Shown in pieces: positions 32,209-42,369 of a stretch of 64,000 bases of DNA. Position 1 is the stretch's first letter. The number at the start of each line of letters is the position of its first letter. Source of the DNA: Acrasis kona. Lineage: Eukaryota; Heterolobosea; Eutetramitea; Acrasida; Acrasidae. The stretch covers positions 1-64,000 of the forward strand of contig JAOPGA020000576.1 of assembly GCA_026419775.2 (NCBI GenBank). The letters run 5' to 3'. The notes under the pieces were generated by a model that did not search any database, had not been told where the DNA came from, and was given only the letters and a program-made list of their open reading frames with translations. The position numbers and the translations under genes were made by a program.

Positions 32209-32983
32209 ACTCGCTTGCGATGTTTCCTTATTTTGAGTAAGTAAAATTAATTAAAAGCATCATTTTGTCGTTGTCAACCGCCATACCTGCCAATCGTAGT
32301 TAAAATCAATCATTATAGGGCTTTAAAATAGAACTTGATGCCCGAGCTGGAATACTGGTTGAAGAAGAGATGTGTGACGTCAATCATGTGTGACCTTCTT
32401 CGGTTGAGAAAATTATTTGGCGTATGAAAAGCTCAATTTTGGTACTTTCTCCAAGACTTGCTTTCATTTTTATGACTATTTTATGGACGATGGGACTGAG
32501 GAGAACGAAGGCGATTATTTAATTGCAGATTACTCACCAAACTTTGAGCAACGAGGTTGAACTTGTATATGAACATCCGTTCTCATAGACTGGATCCATA
32601 TTCTATCACATCAATTCTGAGTTGGAGATTCAAACTTTTTATATAACAGATTGGCAGAGAAGAATAAAACATTTGTAGATAAATAGATTTACAGCGTCAT
32701 ACTTTTAAGTGAATATTTCCTTGCACGTTTGACGCCAAAACGAACACTGCCGACTAAATAAGATGTCTAAAACCCACCATTCGTTCAATTGAAGTCTTTG
32801 AGTGTTGTTAATATCGTTTTGCACAACTTGTGATGCTCTCTGCGCGCGATAAATAACTGAAGTGCTTTTGATACTTGCCAATAAAAAAGTCTATCAGAAT
32901 TATCTTGATATCAATACAGGGTAGCTTTGAAAAGCATTTTCTTGGCGTACATTTATTAACACACACAAAAAATAAATCAACAC
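32209..32983. other. intergenic, nothing recognised
   Basis: About 775 nt between divergent genes. Only a 25-codon ATG frame at 32483 (+) was noted and is too short to support. AT-rich upstream of 32984. Confidence 0.45.
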
Positions 32984-34277
32984 ATGAAGGTTCACGTAGT
33001 AGTTGCTCTCTTGGTTTGCGTACTCCTACTATGTGGTAGTGCTCTAGCAGGTACTACTACTGCAACACCCACAGCAACACCTACACCAACCTCTACACCA
33101 ACACCTACCTCTACCATAACACCAACGCCCACTCCAACATCAACATCTACCAGAACACCTACTCCAACTCCAACACCCACTTCAGCACTCACTCCAACAC
33201 CTACACCGACCCCAACACTTACACCAACCCCAACACCGACCCCAACACCTACATCAACACCTACATTAACACCTACATTAACACCTACTCCAACTCCCAC
33301 ACCAACTCCCACACCTACAACAACTCCCACATCAACCTCAACTCCCACCTCAACCACAGTAACTACTGGAGCACCCACGGGTACTTCGACTCCCACCCTA
33401 GCACCAACCTCAATACCTACTACAACCATAGTAACTACTGGAAATGCTACTCCAACACCCACACTTACTCCCTCATCATCTCCAGTTCCAGGACCAGGAC
33501 CAAGTCCCGCAAGCGTTAACCCAACGCCTACTCTCACTGCAACAACCAATGCCACTGCAATTCCCACTCCTACATTAAACTCTACCGCAAGCGTTAACCC
33601 AACGCCTACTCACTGCAACAATCAATGCCACTGCCACTCCAATATCTACTCCAACACCTGCTCCTGCTGCATCAACATCCAATCCTCCCGCAACATCCAC
33701 AACTGTCCCAACACCAGTTTCCTCTACCACCACCGCCGCCCCCACACCATCAAGCCAAGCACAAACAACCACCACCGTGACCTTGTTATCCACTCCAATC
33801 GTTGTAGGAACGGTGCCAAGTGACTCCACCCTCACTTCCACGTCGTTCACCTTGTTCACCGGTGCCAATGGAAATGCAACTACTACCTTGAAGCCACCTT
33901 CATCTTCAACTACTCCGGTCACTGCAGGCAACATTCTCTCTGTAAAACTAAACATTAGAATTTTGAGATGCGACAGTACATCTACCATCAGAGTTGAAGT
34001 TTACTCAAAAGGTGCTTTGATTGGATTCGCTGATCTAGCGGTAACTGGTCCCGGAACCTCAAGTGTTGATGTTACTGATGCCATCAAGAAGATTGCAAGG
34101 AGAAGAGCCATTAGCGATGCTACATTTGGAATGAAGTCATTAACTCCTGAAAATCCAATCTATGTTGCCAAGGACTCGATCTCACTTGATGTCACCCAAA
34201 AATCAAACCTCGTCAGTTCTTCAGGCAAAACACAAGCAAGTTTGATTGTCATTTTGTTGTGTTCATCTGTTTATTAA
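32984..34277 (+). CDS. mucin-like Thr/Pro-rich secreted protein, frame broken by 2 nt
   Basis: Signal peptide ([19 protein letters not shown]), then ~180 residues of TPTPT-type repeats expected to be heavily O-glycosylated. At about 33609-33612 a repeat copy reads CCTACTCACTGC where the preceding copy (about 33527-33538) has CCTACTCTCACTGC: two bases are missing and the frame shifts. From there the Thr/Pro pattern continues in another frame to 34277, leading into a ~130-residue beta-rich domain ([32 protein letters not shown]) and a hydrophobic C-terminal end that could be a GPI signal. Either an assembly error in a repeat or a recent null allele. Without the shift the first frame ends at 33823. 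Confidence 0.65.
33055..33600 (+). repeat. Thr/Pro codon repeat (imperfect ACACCTACN units)
   Basis: Dense 6-nt (ACNCCN) and longer imperfect units encode TPTPTPTST-type sequence; a ~72-nt unit (GCAAGCGTTAACCCAACGCC... start) occurs twice around 33508 and 33588. Such tracts change length readily. Strand-flipped frames over it are open by composition only. Confidence 0.8.
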
Positions 34278-34604
34278 TAAACTAAACGTCATTTTATTGT
34301 TAAACTTTTCTTTCATGGTTTTAACACACGGAAAGTTCACACGCAGAAAGGTAAGAGATTAGGAAGGAATTTTGAATAAAATGAGGAGATTTATTATTTT
34401 CGTCCATTTGCGACTAGAATGGCATAGGGATTAGAAGCAAATCATGTTTAATGTTAATTGATTTTGTTTCTCTTATCATGTGAGTGATATTGCTTTGAAC
34501 AATTGCTGTCTGAATCCTTCACCTATAATCATATTTTAGAGCTAGCGGCGAAGAATAAGCATTAATCAGATTTCAAATAAGCGCAACTGTTTACTTTACA
34601 CAAT
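34278..34604. other. intergenic, nothing recognised
   Basis: Convergent 3' flanks of the mucin-like gene and the 2TM gene. No coding frame supported. Confidence 0.4.
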
Positions 34605-34980
34605 TTACATTTCCAACGTTTCTGATGCTCCATGATTTTCTTGTATCGATTGCCTATTAGTCTGCTGCATTTCCTCGTCCATCAATGTTTGGAATGTAAC
34701 ACCCAAATCCTTTTTGACTGCATTTATTTGTTTGATGCTGTTGTACACTTCAACAACACCTATCGTGAATACAATTCCCCAAATGGACCAAACAAGCCAT
34801 GCCCACCATAGGTCTCCGTCTCTAGTGAAGTTAGCTTTTAAAAGAACATGTCACTAACGGAACAAATTTAACATGGAGAATGGTTAGAACAATCAATGCT
34901 AAAGTAAAAAAGCATAAACTAAACAAGAGTATGGCAATCTTTCTTTTTAAGAGTGGATTGGCATCCCCTGTTTCTTGCAT
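34605..34980 (-). CDS. small 2TM-domain membrane protein
   Basis: Exons 34980-34859 and 34821-34605 (37-nt intron with GCTAAC branch site) give 112 aa. Two hydrophobic helices are linked by a short polar loop (HVKFVPDGDLWWAWLVW), and a coiled-coil-like helix follows the second (EVYNSIKQINAVKKDLG). The pattern 'helix - G-x-LWW-x-W - WGI' matches the 2TM domain family. Function unknown. The frame is open upstream to 35088, but I prefer the ATG at 34980. Confidence 0.5.
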
Positions 34981-35012
34981 AATTTGACTATTACAAAACT
35001 CAAAAATAAAAA

Positions 35013-35297
35013 TTGATCTTTGTGTCAGTGTCATTTTGTGCTGCAGATCCAAATCTATACTCTTGCCCTGGAGATCCTGGAATGCCAATCGTTGTAAAAC
35101 CAGCTGGAGCAGTCCGATGGGTCAGCGTAGGCATCGATTCATATGGTCACGAAGGCACATGTGCAGATGAAGAATATGATTCCATTGTAGCAATGATTGA
35201 TTTTATTCGTGATAACACATTATTGGCACCACCTAACTTTGTAAACTTGACTTTTGCAAGTAACGGTGCTGTAACATGGAGTACCGCTGCTCCCTAA
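35013..35297 (+). pseudogene. orphan exon-like frame, signal-peptide-like start
   Basis: Open frame preceded by an in-frame TAA (35007) and starting with TTG, so no ATG. It begins like the end of a signal peptide (LIFVSVSFCAADP) and continues SCPGDPGMPIVV...SYGHEGTCADEEYDSIV. A splice acceptor (GCTGCAG, 35046) lies inside. It overlaps, on the opposite strand, the promoter of the 2TM gene and a second open frame at 35233-35466. Probably a truncated gene piece. No family recognised. Confidence 0.3.
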
Positions 35298-35466
35298 TCT
35301 GGTCATCAAGATTCACATCAAACAGATTGTTGGACATGTCCACCAGGTTATAGTCACTGGTGGGACGCATGTTGTTGATTCTGAGAGTACTGGAAATCAA
35401 GTCGTTAATTCTGTAATCAGAGTTCAAAATCACCCATAACAATAAACTTATTTTATATNCCAACAT
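35233..35466 (-). pseudogene. orphan frame fragment on the opposite strand
   Basis: A frame reading RINDLISSTLRINNM...DMSNNLFDVNLDDQIREQ looks protein-like. A 37-nt intron-like segment with GT and TTACAG ends lies just upstream. It is antisense to the frame at 35013-35297 over their last ~65 nt, so at most one is real there. One ambiguous base (35459) falls at its start. Confidence 0.25.
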
Positions 35467-35581
35467 CTTTTATTCCAAGTATTGTTCAATTCCGAAATTT
35501 TCCCTTGCAAAGTTGCGNAGNATTCCTCTAACGTTGACATTAAGATCAATTTTAATGTCATTTTTAATTCCGAAATCAATT

Positions 35582-38334
35582 TCAACCCAACAAATCCTCG
35601 CCATCAATGTCTGCCGACTTCAGCGCGTCTGCAACGCGTTGGAGTTTGTTATTTTTGTTTAACATCTCGAACAGTTGATTTACATCAATAGTTTTGGGAT
35701 CATATCTCTTACTCGCTCCATCACCCACTACAATAACATGTTGAGTACTTTTGTGTGTTGTGTGTGGCTTACCTGGTTGTTTACTGGCCTTCTCATGACT
35801 TGCTTCATCGGCGAATGCCAAAATGGTTGCATCCCGTGAGATGACGTTGGTGTCACTGATTAGATCATATTTCTCATTGCTAATGACGGGCAGATTGGTA
35901 AAACCAAACCTGTTTTTGATCAACGTCCTCAAATCTTCAAAATTTTTGGGCAACATAATCAACTCCGGAGCGACCGAGTCATCTCCTCCATTCTCGATGG
36001 TAATTACGACTCCACTCCTCGATTCAACACCCACTACAATAACATGTTTAATACTTTTGTGTGTTGTGTGACTTACATTCGTCGAGCTCCAATTTAGGTA
36101 GAGAGCTGTTGTGATGTCTCATTAAGTCAGCGAATGAATCATCAAGCGATATACCTTCCTCGCGCTTTTTGAGGAGGTGATAATTGTACTCTCCGATGTA
36201 CTCTTTCAGACCATTGCCAAGTAGTACAATGACTTCTACAGATCTTGGTGGCATATTTGGCAGTTTCCCATCAACTTTTCTATCCACATCTAATAAAATC
36301 TTTGAATAATTTTGATTGTTCATTGGTTGAAATTCATCTGACACCTTTAAAGCTATAACTACATAAACAATGTGAACCTCAGCAGGGAAAAATTGACACA
36401 CTTTAGTGACCTCTTTTGTCACAGTTGACAGAGTGATATTTCCCTCCCAGTTCTTCTCCTGTGTTATTAAAAACTTTTTGTAATTCCATAAGGCCGCAGA
36501 TTCTTGATCTTTAAAGTAAAAAAGTGCTGGATCTATCAAATTGCAATAGCAGACAATTTGGTCGCCTATGGTTGAGTTTTTATGATAAAGTCTTGCCACC
36601 TTGCTTTCCTTGAAATATTTATATTGCACGTACGGCCACATTTTTGTACTGTACCGCACATGTAGTGAAGGGGTTATGTGATCATGTACAAACTTATTTA
36701 TGTCGTCTTGATTATATGCCGCACGATTGCTGCCGGAGGGAATTGTAAAAGTGTCTTGGTTGAAGCGATTAATCAGATTATCACCCAAAGATGTATCTCG
36801 CAAGAACGAGAACAAAGTGTCAAATCTTGAAGTAGGATCTGAAGTGCTCTAGAATATCACCACTTGAGGTGCAATCACCAACTTTAGTTATCATAAATTC
36901 TTTTGGCGTATCAACCTTGCCGCTAACATATCGAATGTAGTATTGTGGCGCAACAACAGTGGCCACTAATTTATTCGTATTGTTGATATAAACATGAGGG
37001 TGTAGGCCGAAGAAATTAATAATTTCTGTAATGTCCATCTCTTCCTGAAGGGACGTTACACCAGCCAAGATACCCATATCTTTTGTTTTGTATGTAATTC
37101 TAACATCAACTTCTACATTACATATTGAGTATCTGATTAGAGTTAGATACACATTATATAATTGCTTCGTTATTTGAATTTTCATAAGAGGTAAAAAATT
37201 TAGTTCTGAGCATAGACGCGGAACGTAATCTTCTAGATATCTGATCACTGATGAGTTGGAACTGTCTTTGTTTAAGCTAACGACACAATTGTAGATAGCA
37301 GTTTTCACCAATGAAGGTACTCCAGACGATAGTTCATAAAGTGTGGTAATAAATGTTTCTTTTGTATTATCATTGAGACAGGACTGCAGTTGAGCTGAAG
37401 AATTACACAGTTTCTTGTGTGCTTCGAATGATAATGGATTCATTGCGAGCAGAAGAACATTACATGGAGATGACAAACCAAATGAATTAAATCGGTTTTT
37501 TCCAAGACTGAATGAAATACAAGAGCGTCCACTTAAGTATGTGGTTGCGACTTTTGATATGTTGAAGCCTTTTGATACTGAAAGTAGAGCGTTGATAATA
37601 TGAACTTTAGAACTATTATCGTTAAAACTAAGCTCTCCCTCAAGCCTCTCAATCTCATCAAGGTGAATGAATACAAATCTGGTTCTTAACGTATATGTTA
37701 AATAATGCGCAAGCTTGATGCACGATAAATCTTTGATTCGTTAGAATAAACAGCGTTTGTGCTTACAAATAGAATCTTCAGCTTGTTGAGGGCCGTCATA
37801 TTGTGACGCGCACCAGTTTACAAAGTCTCTGCGCGTCTTTTCAACTCTTAAGAGCAATCTCTCCTCGACCAAATTGTATACTTTTTCCCTCAGGGAATTC
37901 ATATTACCAATAGGAGAGGTTGGAGTCTTTATTAATTGCAATTTGAATTTCGCAACGACTGTTCCTGTGTTGTCTAAACCAAGTTGCTTCGCGCGCTGAA
38001 TTGTAGCGTGTGTGTTATAAACTGAACTACTCATCAAATCCCTCAACCTCTTTATAAAATTGTCCCCAAACCTTTATAATTACTATTTGTATATTATTTT
38101 CGCTTACGATGTTTTACCGGCCCCAAACATTTGGCAGGCGACTAAAGTAGTTGAATAGCGACTCATAGTATCCGACTGGGGGCTATAGTCCAGTTCCAAA
38201 TTGACACACATTACCTTCGCGGCTTCTATAACTAATTCATCCCTCTCAAGGAATTTTAAGTCTTCAACTATTGACATTCTAATGGATAAATTTTTTGGTT
38301 GGCAACTTTTTACAACTTTTTTGGTTGAAACCAT
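35582..38334 (-). CDS. Crinkler/RHS-type P-loop NTPase protein
   Basis: Reconstructed exons: 38334-38108 (a later ATG at 38277 is equally possible), 38071-37767, 37730-36861, 36838-36077, 36033-35773, 35727-35582. Introns are 36, 36, 22-25 (doubtful), 43 and 45 nt; total 856 aa. Exon 1 ends in the Walker A motif CQMFGAGKTSFG, split by an intron; Walker B is FVFIHLDEIE; a sensor-like TYLSGRS follows, then LLLAMNPLSFEAH. This combination is what I know from the NTPase module of Crinkler-RHS (CR) proteins and related mobile NTPases. The last two exons encode a ubiquitin-like strand pattern (VVITIENGG...LIMLPKNFEDLRTLI). After the TGA at 35582 a different frame stays open to 35470 and reads like a continuation. 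Role unknown; CR proteins include secreted effectors and conflict proteins. Confidence 0.62.
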
Positions 38335-38555
38335 ATTTTCGATTCAGAGAAGTACCGGTCGAAGACGACAAATACATGGCTTTTACATCGGCTGACGAAG
38401 GAATTAAAGGCACATTTGTAGAATACTTGGAACGACAAAAACAACATCTACCACAAGTATTTGAACAGCGGTATAGGAAGATGAAAGTGTCAATCGCCGA
38501 TTTGCAAGCAGTACCTATTACCGAAAACGTAAACATTTTCCTTCCATTTCGTTAA
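38282..38555 (+). CDS. small ORF divergent from the NTPase gene, doubtful
   Basis: The C-terminal 60 codons from ATG 38376 (MAFTSADEGIKG...) are open and charged with aromatic residues, ending in PITENVNIFLPFR at TAA. An upstream ATG (38282) could join through a 55-nt intron (38298-38352), giving ~72 aa. It is convergent with 38571-39041, 15 nt away. No family; could be a remnant. Confidence 0.3.
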
Positions 38556-38570
38556 CCAATCATAACTTAA

Positions 38571-39041
38571 TTAAAACGTTGTTGAGCCCAACAAATTTGT
38601 TCTCCAATCAAAGATAGATCTCAAATAAAATGTAAGATCGGCCAATTGTTCTGAAAATGAGGAATCAAAGTCATCTTGTGATATAGGTACATTCAGATAA
38701 GAGAAGGAGAGCAGCATGCAGTATACGTCGGATAACTGAGGGTTAGACATTTGCTCATGTGTGAATTGCCGCAGCGGCGCAAAAGTTGCTTCATAATTGG
38801 TGAGCTCTTGTACAAAAGTAGTTCCCAGAAAAACATCAATAGCTTTTATGTCGACGGGAGCGCTTTCGTTTTTTGAANGGTGATTTTCTGCGGCTCGCAT
38901 TACTTCATTGACTTGAATTGGCACTCCTTTAGTGTATCTTGAACCTCCGCTACAAAATGTGTCCGCTTCATCATTTTTAAGCACAAACGATTTACGGCTT
39001 GTATTCTTGTTATATTTGATTTCACTTCTTGAACAATTCAT
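38571..39041 (-). CDS. unknown protein in the accessory region
   Basis: 156 codons from the ATG at 39041 (a second at 39047). Contains one ambiguous base (38878). The composition looks coding (FVQELTNYEATFAPLRQFTHEQM, SFSYLNVPISQDDFD). No family recognised. Its start codon shares the palindrome CATG with a start codon on the other strand. Confidence 0.4.
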   Translation of the reverse strand: MNCSRSEIKYNKNTSRKSFVLKNDEADTFCSGGSRYTKGVPIQVNEVMRAAENHXSKNESAPVDIKAIDVFLGTTFVQELTNYEATFAPLRQFTHEQMSNPQLSDVYCMLLSFSYLNVPISQDDFDSSFSEQLADLTFYLRSIFDWRTNLLGSTTF

Positions 39042-39225
39042 GAACAAGGACTATTATAATCATCTTCAACTTTTAGTTGGCTATTTGCGTACGCTCTTGT
39101 CCACAGAGATCAAACAAACAGATTTGGATGGCATTCAAGTAAAGTTGGATCTGTTTGTTATGAAGTTCACAGTAAGTCTTTCAACTACATGTCTGATTAC
39201 TACCCTATAGCACATTTTGCTCTAA
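39040..39225 (+). CDS. very small spliced gene candidate (48 aa)
   Basis: Exon 39040-39171 (44 codons, MNKDYYNHLQLLVGYLRTLL...) is followed by a canonical 39-nt intron (39172-39210, GTAAGT...CTATAG) and a five-codon exon ending at TAA. The helix-like sequence and clean splice signals favour a real gene, but the final exon overlaps the 3' end of the opposite-strand fragment. Confidence 0.35.
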
Positions 39226-39874
39226 TTTCGAACCAAGCGATTTTGCCTGTGAGTTTACTTCTCATGCAGTAACTTAGATCTGGATAACCCGGCCTTTTTG
39301 TCTTTAGTTTAGACTCTTGAAAGTTTTCTTTTAATGCATCAATATCATCTTCATCTTCGTCTTTTTCTTCGTCGCTCTGTGCTACCGAGGAACTTTTTTT
39401 TTGGAGCCTTGTTTTGGTGATTTTTTGTGCTTCACACAATATGCGATGATTGGTAGTTCTTGCAACTTCAGCTTTGTGTCGACAATAATACGTCTATTAC
39501 AGTCCGTGTTCGTTCCGCTTAAGGCAAAATTGATCGGGATATCGTTTAATAAAATTTTTCTTATTGCATTCACATAATCCAAGGAGATTGAGATTGTCCA
39601 ATTCATCATCATACTTTTCGTACTTCTTTTCTCTAATAGTCTCTAATGAGAAGCAATAATCGGAGGACCATGAACTACATTCATCAATGTGGATAACAAT
39701 CCCTTCTTTCTGCATAACTTTTAAAAGTGTGTCGCACATCAATTTGATCCTCTCCAAGATCACTTGTTCGTACTTATCAAAGTCCGCGTATCGATGTGGT
39801 CCTTTAACCCCATTAGTTGTAACTTGCACCCATTCAAATCCTTCGATATAAGTGTTTTCTTGAGGTTCATTCAA
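39200..39874 (-). pseudogene. fragment of a second Crinkler/RHS-like NTPase
   Basis: Three overlapping frames (39874-39497, 39612-39382, 39439-39200) read as one NTPase: GIVIHIDECSSW (Walker B), then NFALSGTNTDCNRR (sensor), then an acidic Lys/Asp linker and YPDLSYCMRSKLTGKIAWFEIR. The frames are not joined by usable GT-AG pairs, and no Walker A motif is found upstream, so I read it as a decayed or badly sequenced copy. The order of motifs equals that in the intact gene at 35582-38334. Confidence 0.45.
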
Positions 39875-39955
39875 AGCGTTGTAAAGACACTGTCAAAGGG
39901 TTGATGGGGACCTAATAACAGAATTAAATATAAATGTTTATCAACCTGCATCCAA

Positions 39956-40696
39956 TTATGGCAGTACTGCCATCATAAAGTCGATTGAATGACTCTTATA
40001 ATTGGATCCACGTTCGATCATGTATAAACTGCCATTATTTTGTTTTGTGAATCGATCCCATTTCCGATTTAGAGGTATGAATTGAGATGGTTTAGCCGTA
40101 AGAGCCTCTTCTTTTATTGTTGTGGGGACTATGGCTTGTTTTTCTGTTTGTGCGGCGTCATTTGTTGTACTTTTGATGAAAATGTTGAGCGAGCCCGTAT
40201 GCAATCATCTTCAAAATTAAAAAAGAAATAAAATGCTAAATACCTTCATAGTCTTGAAAATCAGTTAATATAATGATTTGAATGTGCGAGTATACGCCAG
40301 TTTCTTCTTGTATTTTCTCTCTAAGAGAAGATGTCCAACTTGATTCTGTAAAAATTTGGTTTGGTGGTCCTTCAGTTATTGCTATTTTGCTTCTGTATTG
40401 AGTTAGTAAGATCATCAAACAATCCATTCATACATGCTATTGTGTAATTCCACTAAATCCTTTGTGAAGCGTTGGTGGATGTTTGTTTGTTCGCCTATCG
40501 TTATTATGGCAAAATCTTCATATTTATGTACTTGGAGTATACGATCAATCAAACTTCTGGCATCTATTACGTAATGAGAGAAATCAAAAACAATAATATT
40601 ACAAGTATGTATTGTATCCTTGGTGATGGATGCGTTTGAAATGCAAGGGATGATGAGGACGGTTGGCATGAGATTAGTCTTACAATAATTGGACAA
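39956..40696 (-). pseudogene. vWA-like domain gene with a frame break
   Basis: Exon 40696-40434 joins 40392 onward through a 41-nt intron with a perfect TACTAAC branch site. The product has NIIVFDFSHY (D-x-S, MIDAS-like), FAIITIGEQTN and HIQIIILTDFQDYEG (T-D strand end), the strand order of a von Willebrand A domain. The next open stretch (40204-39956: LNRKWDRFTKQNNGSLYMIERG) is in a frame I cannot reach by splicing. Either a base is missing near 40205-40240 or the gene is broken. It may form one transcript with the NTPase fragment downstream. Confidence 0.4.
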
Positions 40697-41153
40697 AGAC
40701 TTTTTGTTGGGTTATGTCGGTATGAAAGAAGTATGAAAAGATTTCACAAAAGACTTGACTTAAATGTTCTTGATTTTTGCCGTCTACCGCACTTTTTATT
40801 TGTTTTGGTACACAGGATAATAATACAAAGATGTTATGTGAACGACCAGGAAGAAAACTCCCGTATGGTAGGATCCCATTACTAGCCGAACAGTAATTCC
40901 GATAGTGGTGAGGTTGCGTTCAGTGTATTATGAAGTTGACTAAATTATACTTGTTAAAATTATGGTTATCAGCATTGTTCCAGCTCATGGAAGCCTCTGA
41001 ACAAATAATAAATTGATTTACTGCAGCAACTGAGCTACAAATCGATACGGACCCAGTAATTTGGTTACCGAACTTGCCATCAAAATTCATTTTGTTTAAA
41101 CGTAAACATACATTGTCAGATTTTTGTCAGTCAACCAATTAAAAGAAATATTT
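40697..41153. other. intergenic, nothing recognised
   Basis: About 460 nt of divergent promoter space without coding frames. No repeat or RNA gene recognised. Confidence 0.4.
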
Positions 41154-42189
41154 ATGAGGAGCTTTCGTAGAATTTTGAGATCGCCTTATGTACTTCCAGT
41201 AGCCACTGTTGCCACAGCTGCAGCTCTCTTGGCTTCCTATATTTACAATAAAGAGGATGAAGTGATAGAGACTACACTAGAAGAGAAGTGCACAAAAGAA
41301 CCTAGTTTGAGGGAACCAATTATGCCTTCATTAGGTATAGAAATTACAATACATAATTGGAAACACTTTCGTGGACAGCCTGAGTCCCACAAATCCCTCT
41401 GTGACTTCTTCAACAATGAGATGCAAAGGCTTGGACAAAGGCATTTTATTGCCACGTACCTCGGTATTTAACTTTCATGTTCATTACTTACTTTCAAGTT
41501 GACGTATTAGATGGATTATATGGGGATAGCCTAGTTGGATTGCACAAAACTAGTTCGGCGGTTAAAAACGATGATACAGAAATGATTGCTGAGGGATTTG
41601 CTAAAATCGTCTCTGTAAGTAATAAAGACAAGCCCACTAACGTATTTCATAGACTTATGTACCCTTAGGACATGTTTCTCCTCAAACTAAGCGTCAGAGA
41701 CTTTCGGATATTCTGCAGAAAATAAATGCCGAGCGTTCAGCAAGTTCGCATATGTTCAATGAAACTAATTTCAGTCAGAAGGTTGCCACAATTCAAGGAA
41801 CAGAGAAATTTGATGTCTTAATTGATTTGAATACTAAATCTGAACTATCCGATATGCTGGTCCATCTTTACATTTCTTCTAATTATAACAAACAAATTGC
41901 ACTTTTAATTACTGGATTACATTCTCTTGATGTGTTACTTCCTTTCTTATATCACAATTCCTCCCAAAAATTAGCTTTGGGTTACTTCTGGAGGGTTGTT
42001 TTGAACACTTATGTATTAATAGGATCTCCACAGTTGAATTTTCAAGAAACAAATGTACATCATCTCAATTGGGGTTATATTGAATCTAGAGCCAACAGTC
42101 CTGTTCCCTCCATTATACAAGCTTTACGACACCTCGAAGGATCGTCAGAACAATCATTGTACAAGTACGCGGCACTCAATTGTCAATAA
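41154..42189 (+). CDS. questin-oxidase-like (DUF4243) protein with N-terminal anchor
   Basis: Exons 41154-41463, 41499-41614 and 41653-42189 (35- and 38-nt introns) give 320 aa. The N-terminus is basic with a membrane segment (VLPVATVATAAALLASYIY), suggesting a mitochondrial or tail-in membrane anchor. Residues 75-155 carry SLCDFFNNEMQRLG, GLYGDSLVGLHKTSSAV and EMIAEGFAKIVSTYVPLG, the pattern of questin oxidase-like proteins (fF-x-E-x-x-x-x-G ... fHplI ... aEgLA). A later LLITGLHSLDVLLPFL also fits. In fungi such enzymes act in anthraquinone breakdown; here the substrate is unknown. Relatives are usually longer (~400 aa). Confidence 0.5.
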
Positions 42190-42369
42190 ATCTGTTATTA
42201 ATGAATTGGTTGACCATTTTAGGGATCCTTGTGTTCTCCTTTTTTCAAGGTGTGTCCTCTTCTACCTAGATATTATTTAAAGAAAGCTCATATATCAATC
42301 TAAGATTAGAATACATTTATTAATACCAAACTAAAAATATTTTCAAAAAAAATAAACAACCCAAAAATA

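Noticed and set aside
32992-33988. Minus-strand Val/Gly-rich frames opposite the Thr/Pro gene
   Set aside because: Antisense of ACNCCN repeats gives GVGVGV by default; the + strand has the signal peptide.
38279-38536. Minus-strand Cys-rich frame upstream of the NTPase gene
   Set aside because: Its composition is poor and it is antisense to a better charged frame; it does not join the NTPase exon in phase.
42053-42280. Alternative frame at the end of the questin-oxidase-like gene
   Set aside because: TTG/ATG frame internal to the gene; the main frame ends cleanly at 42189, and a 58-nt intron needed to join further sequence is not supported.
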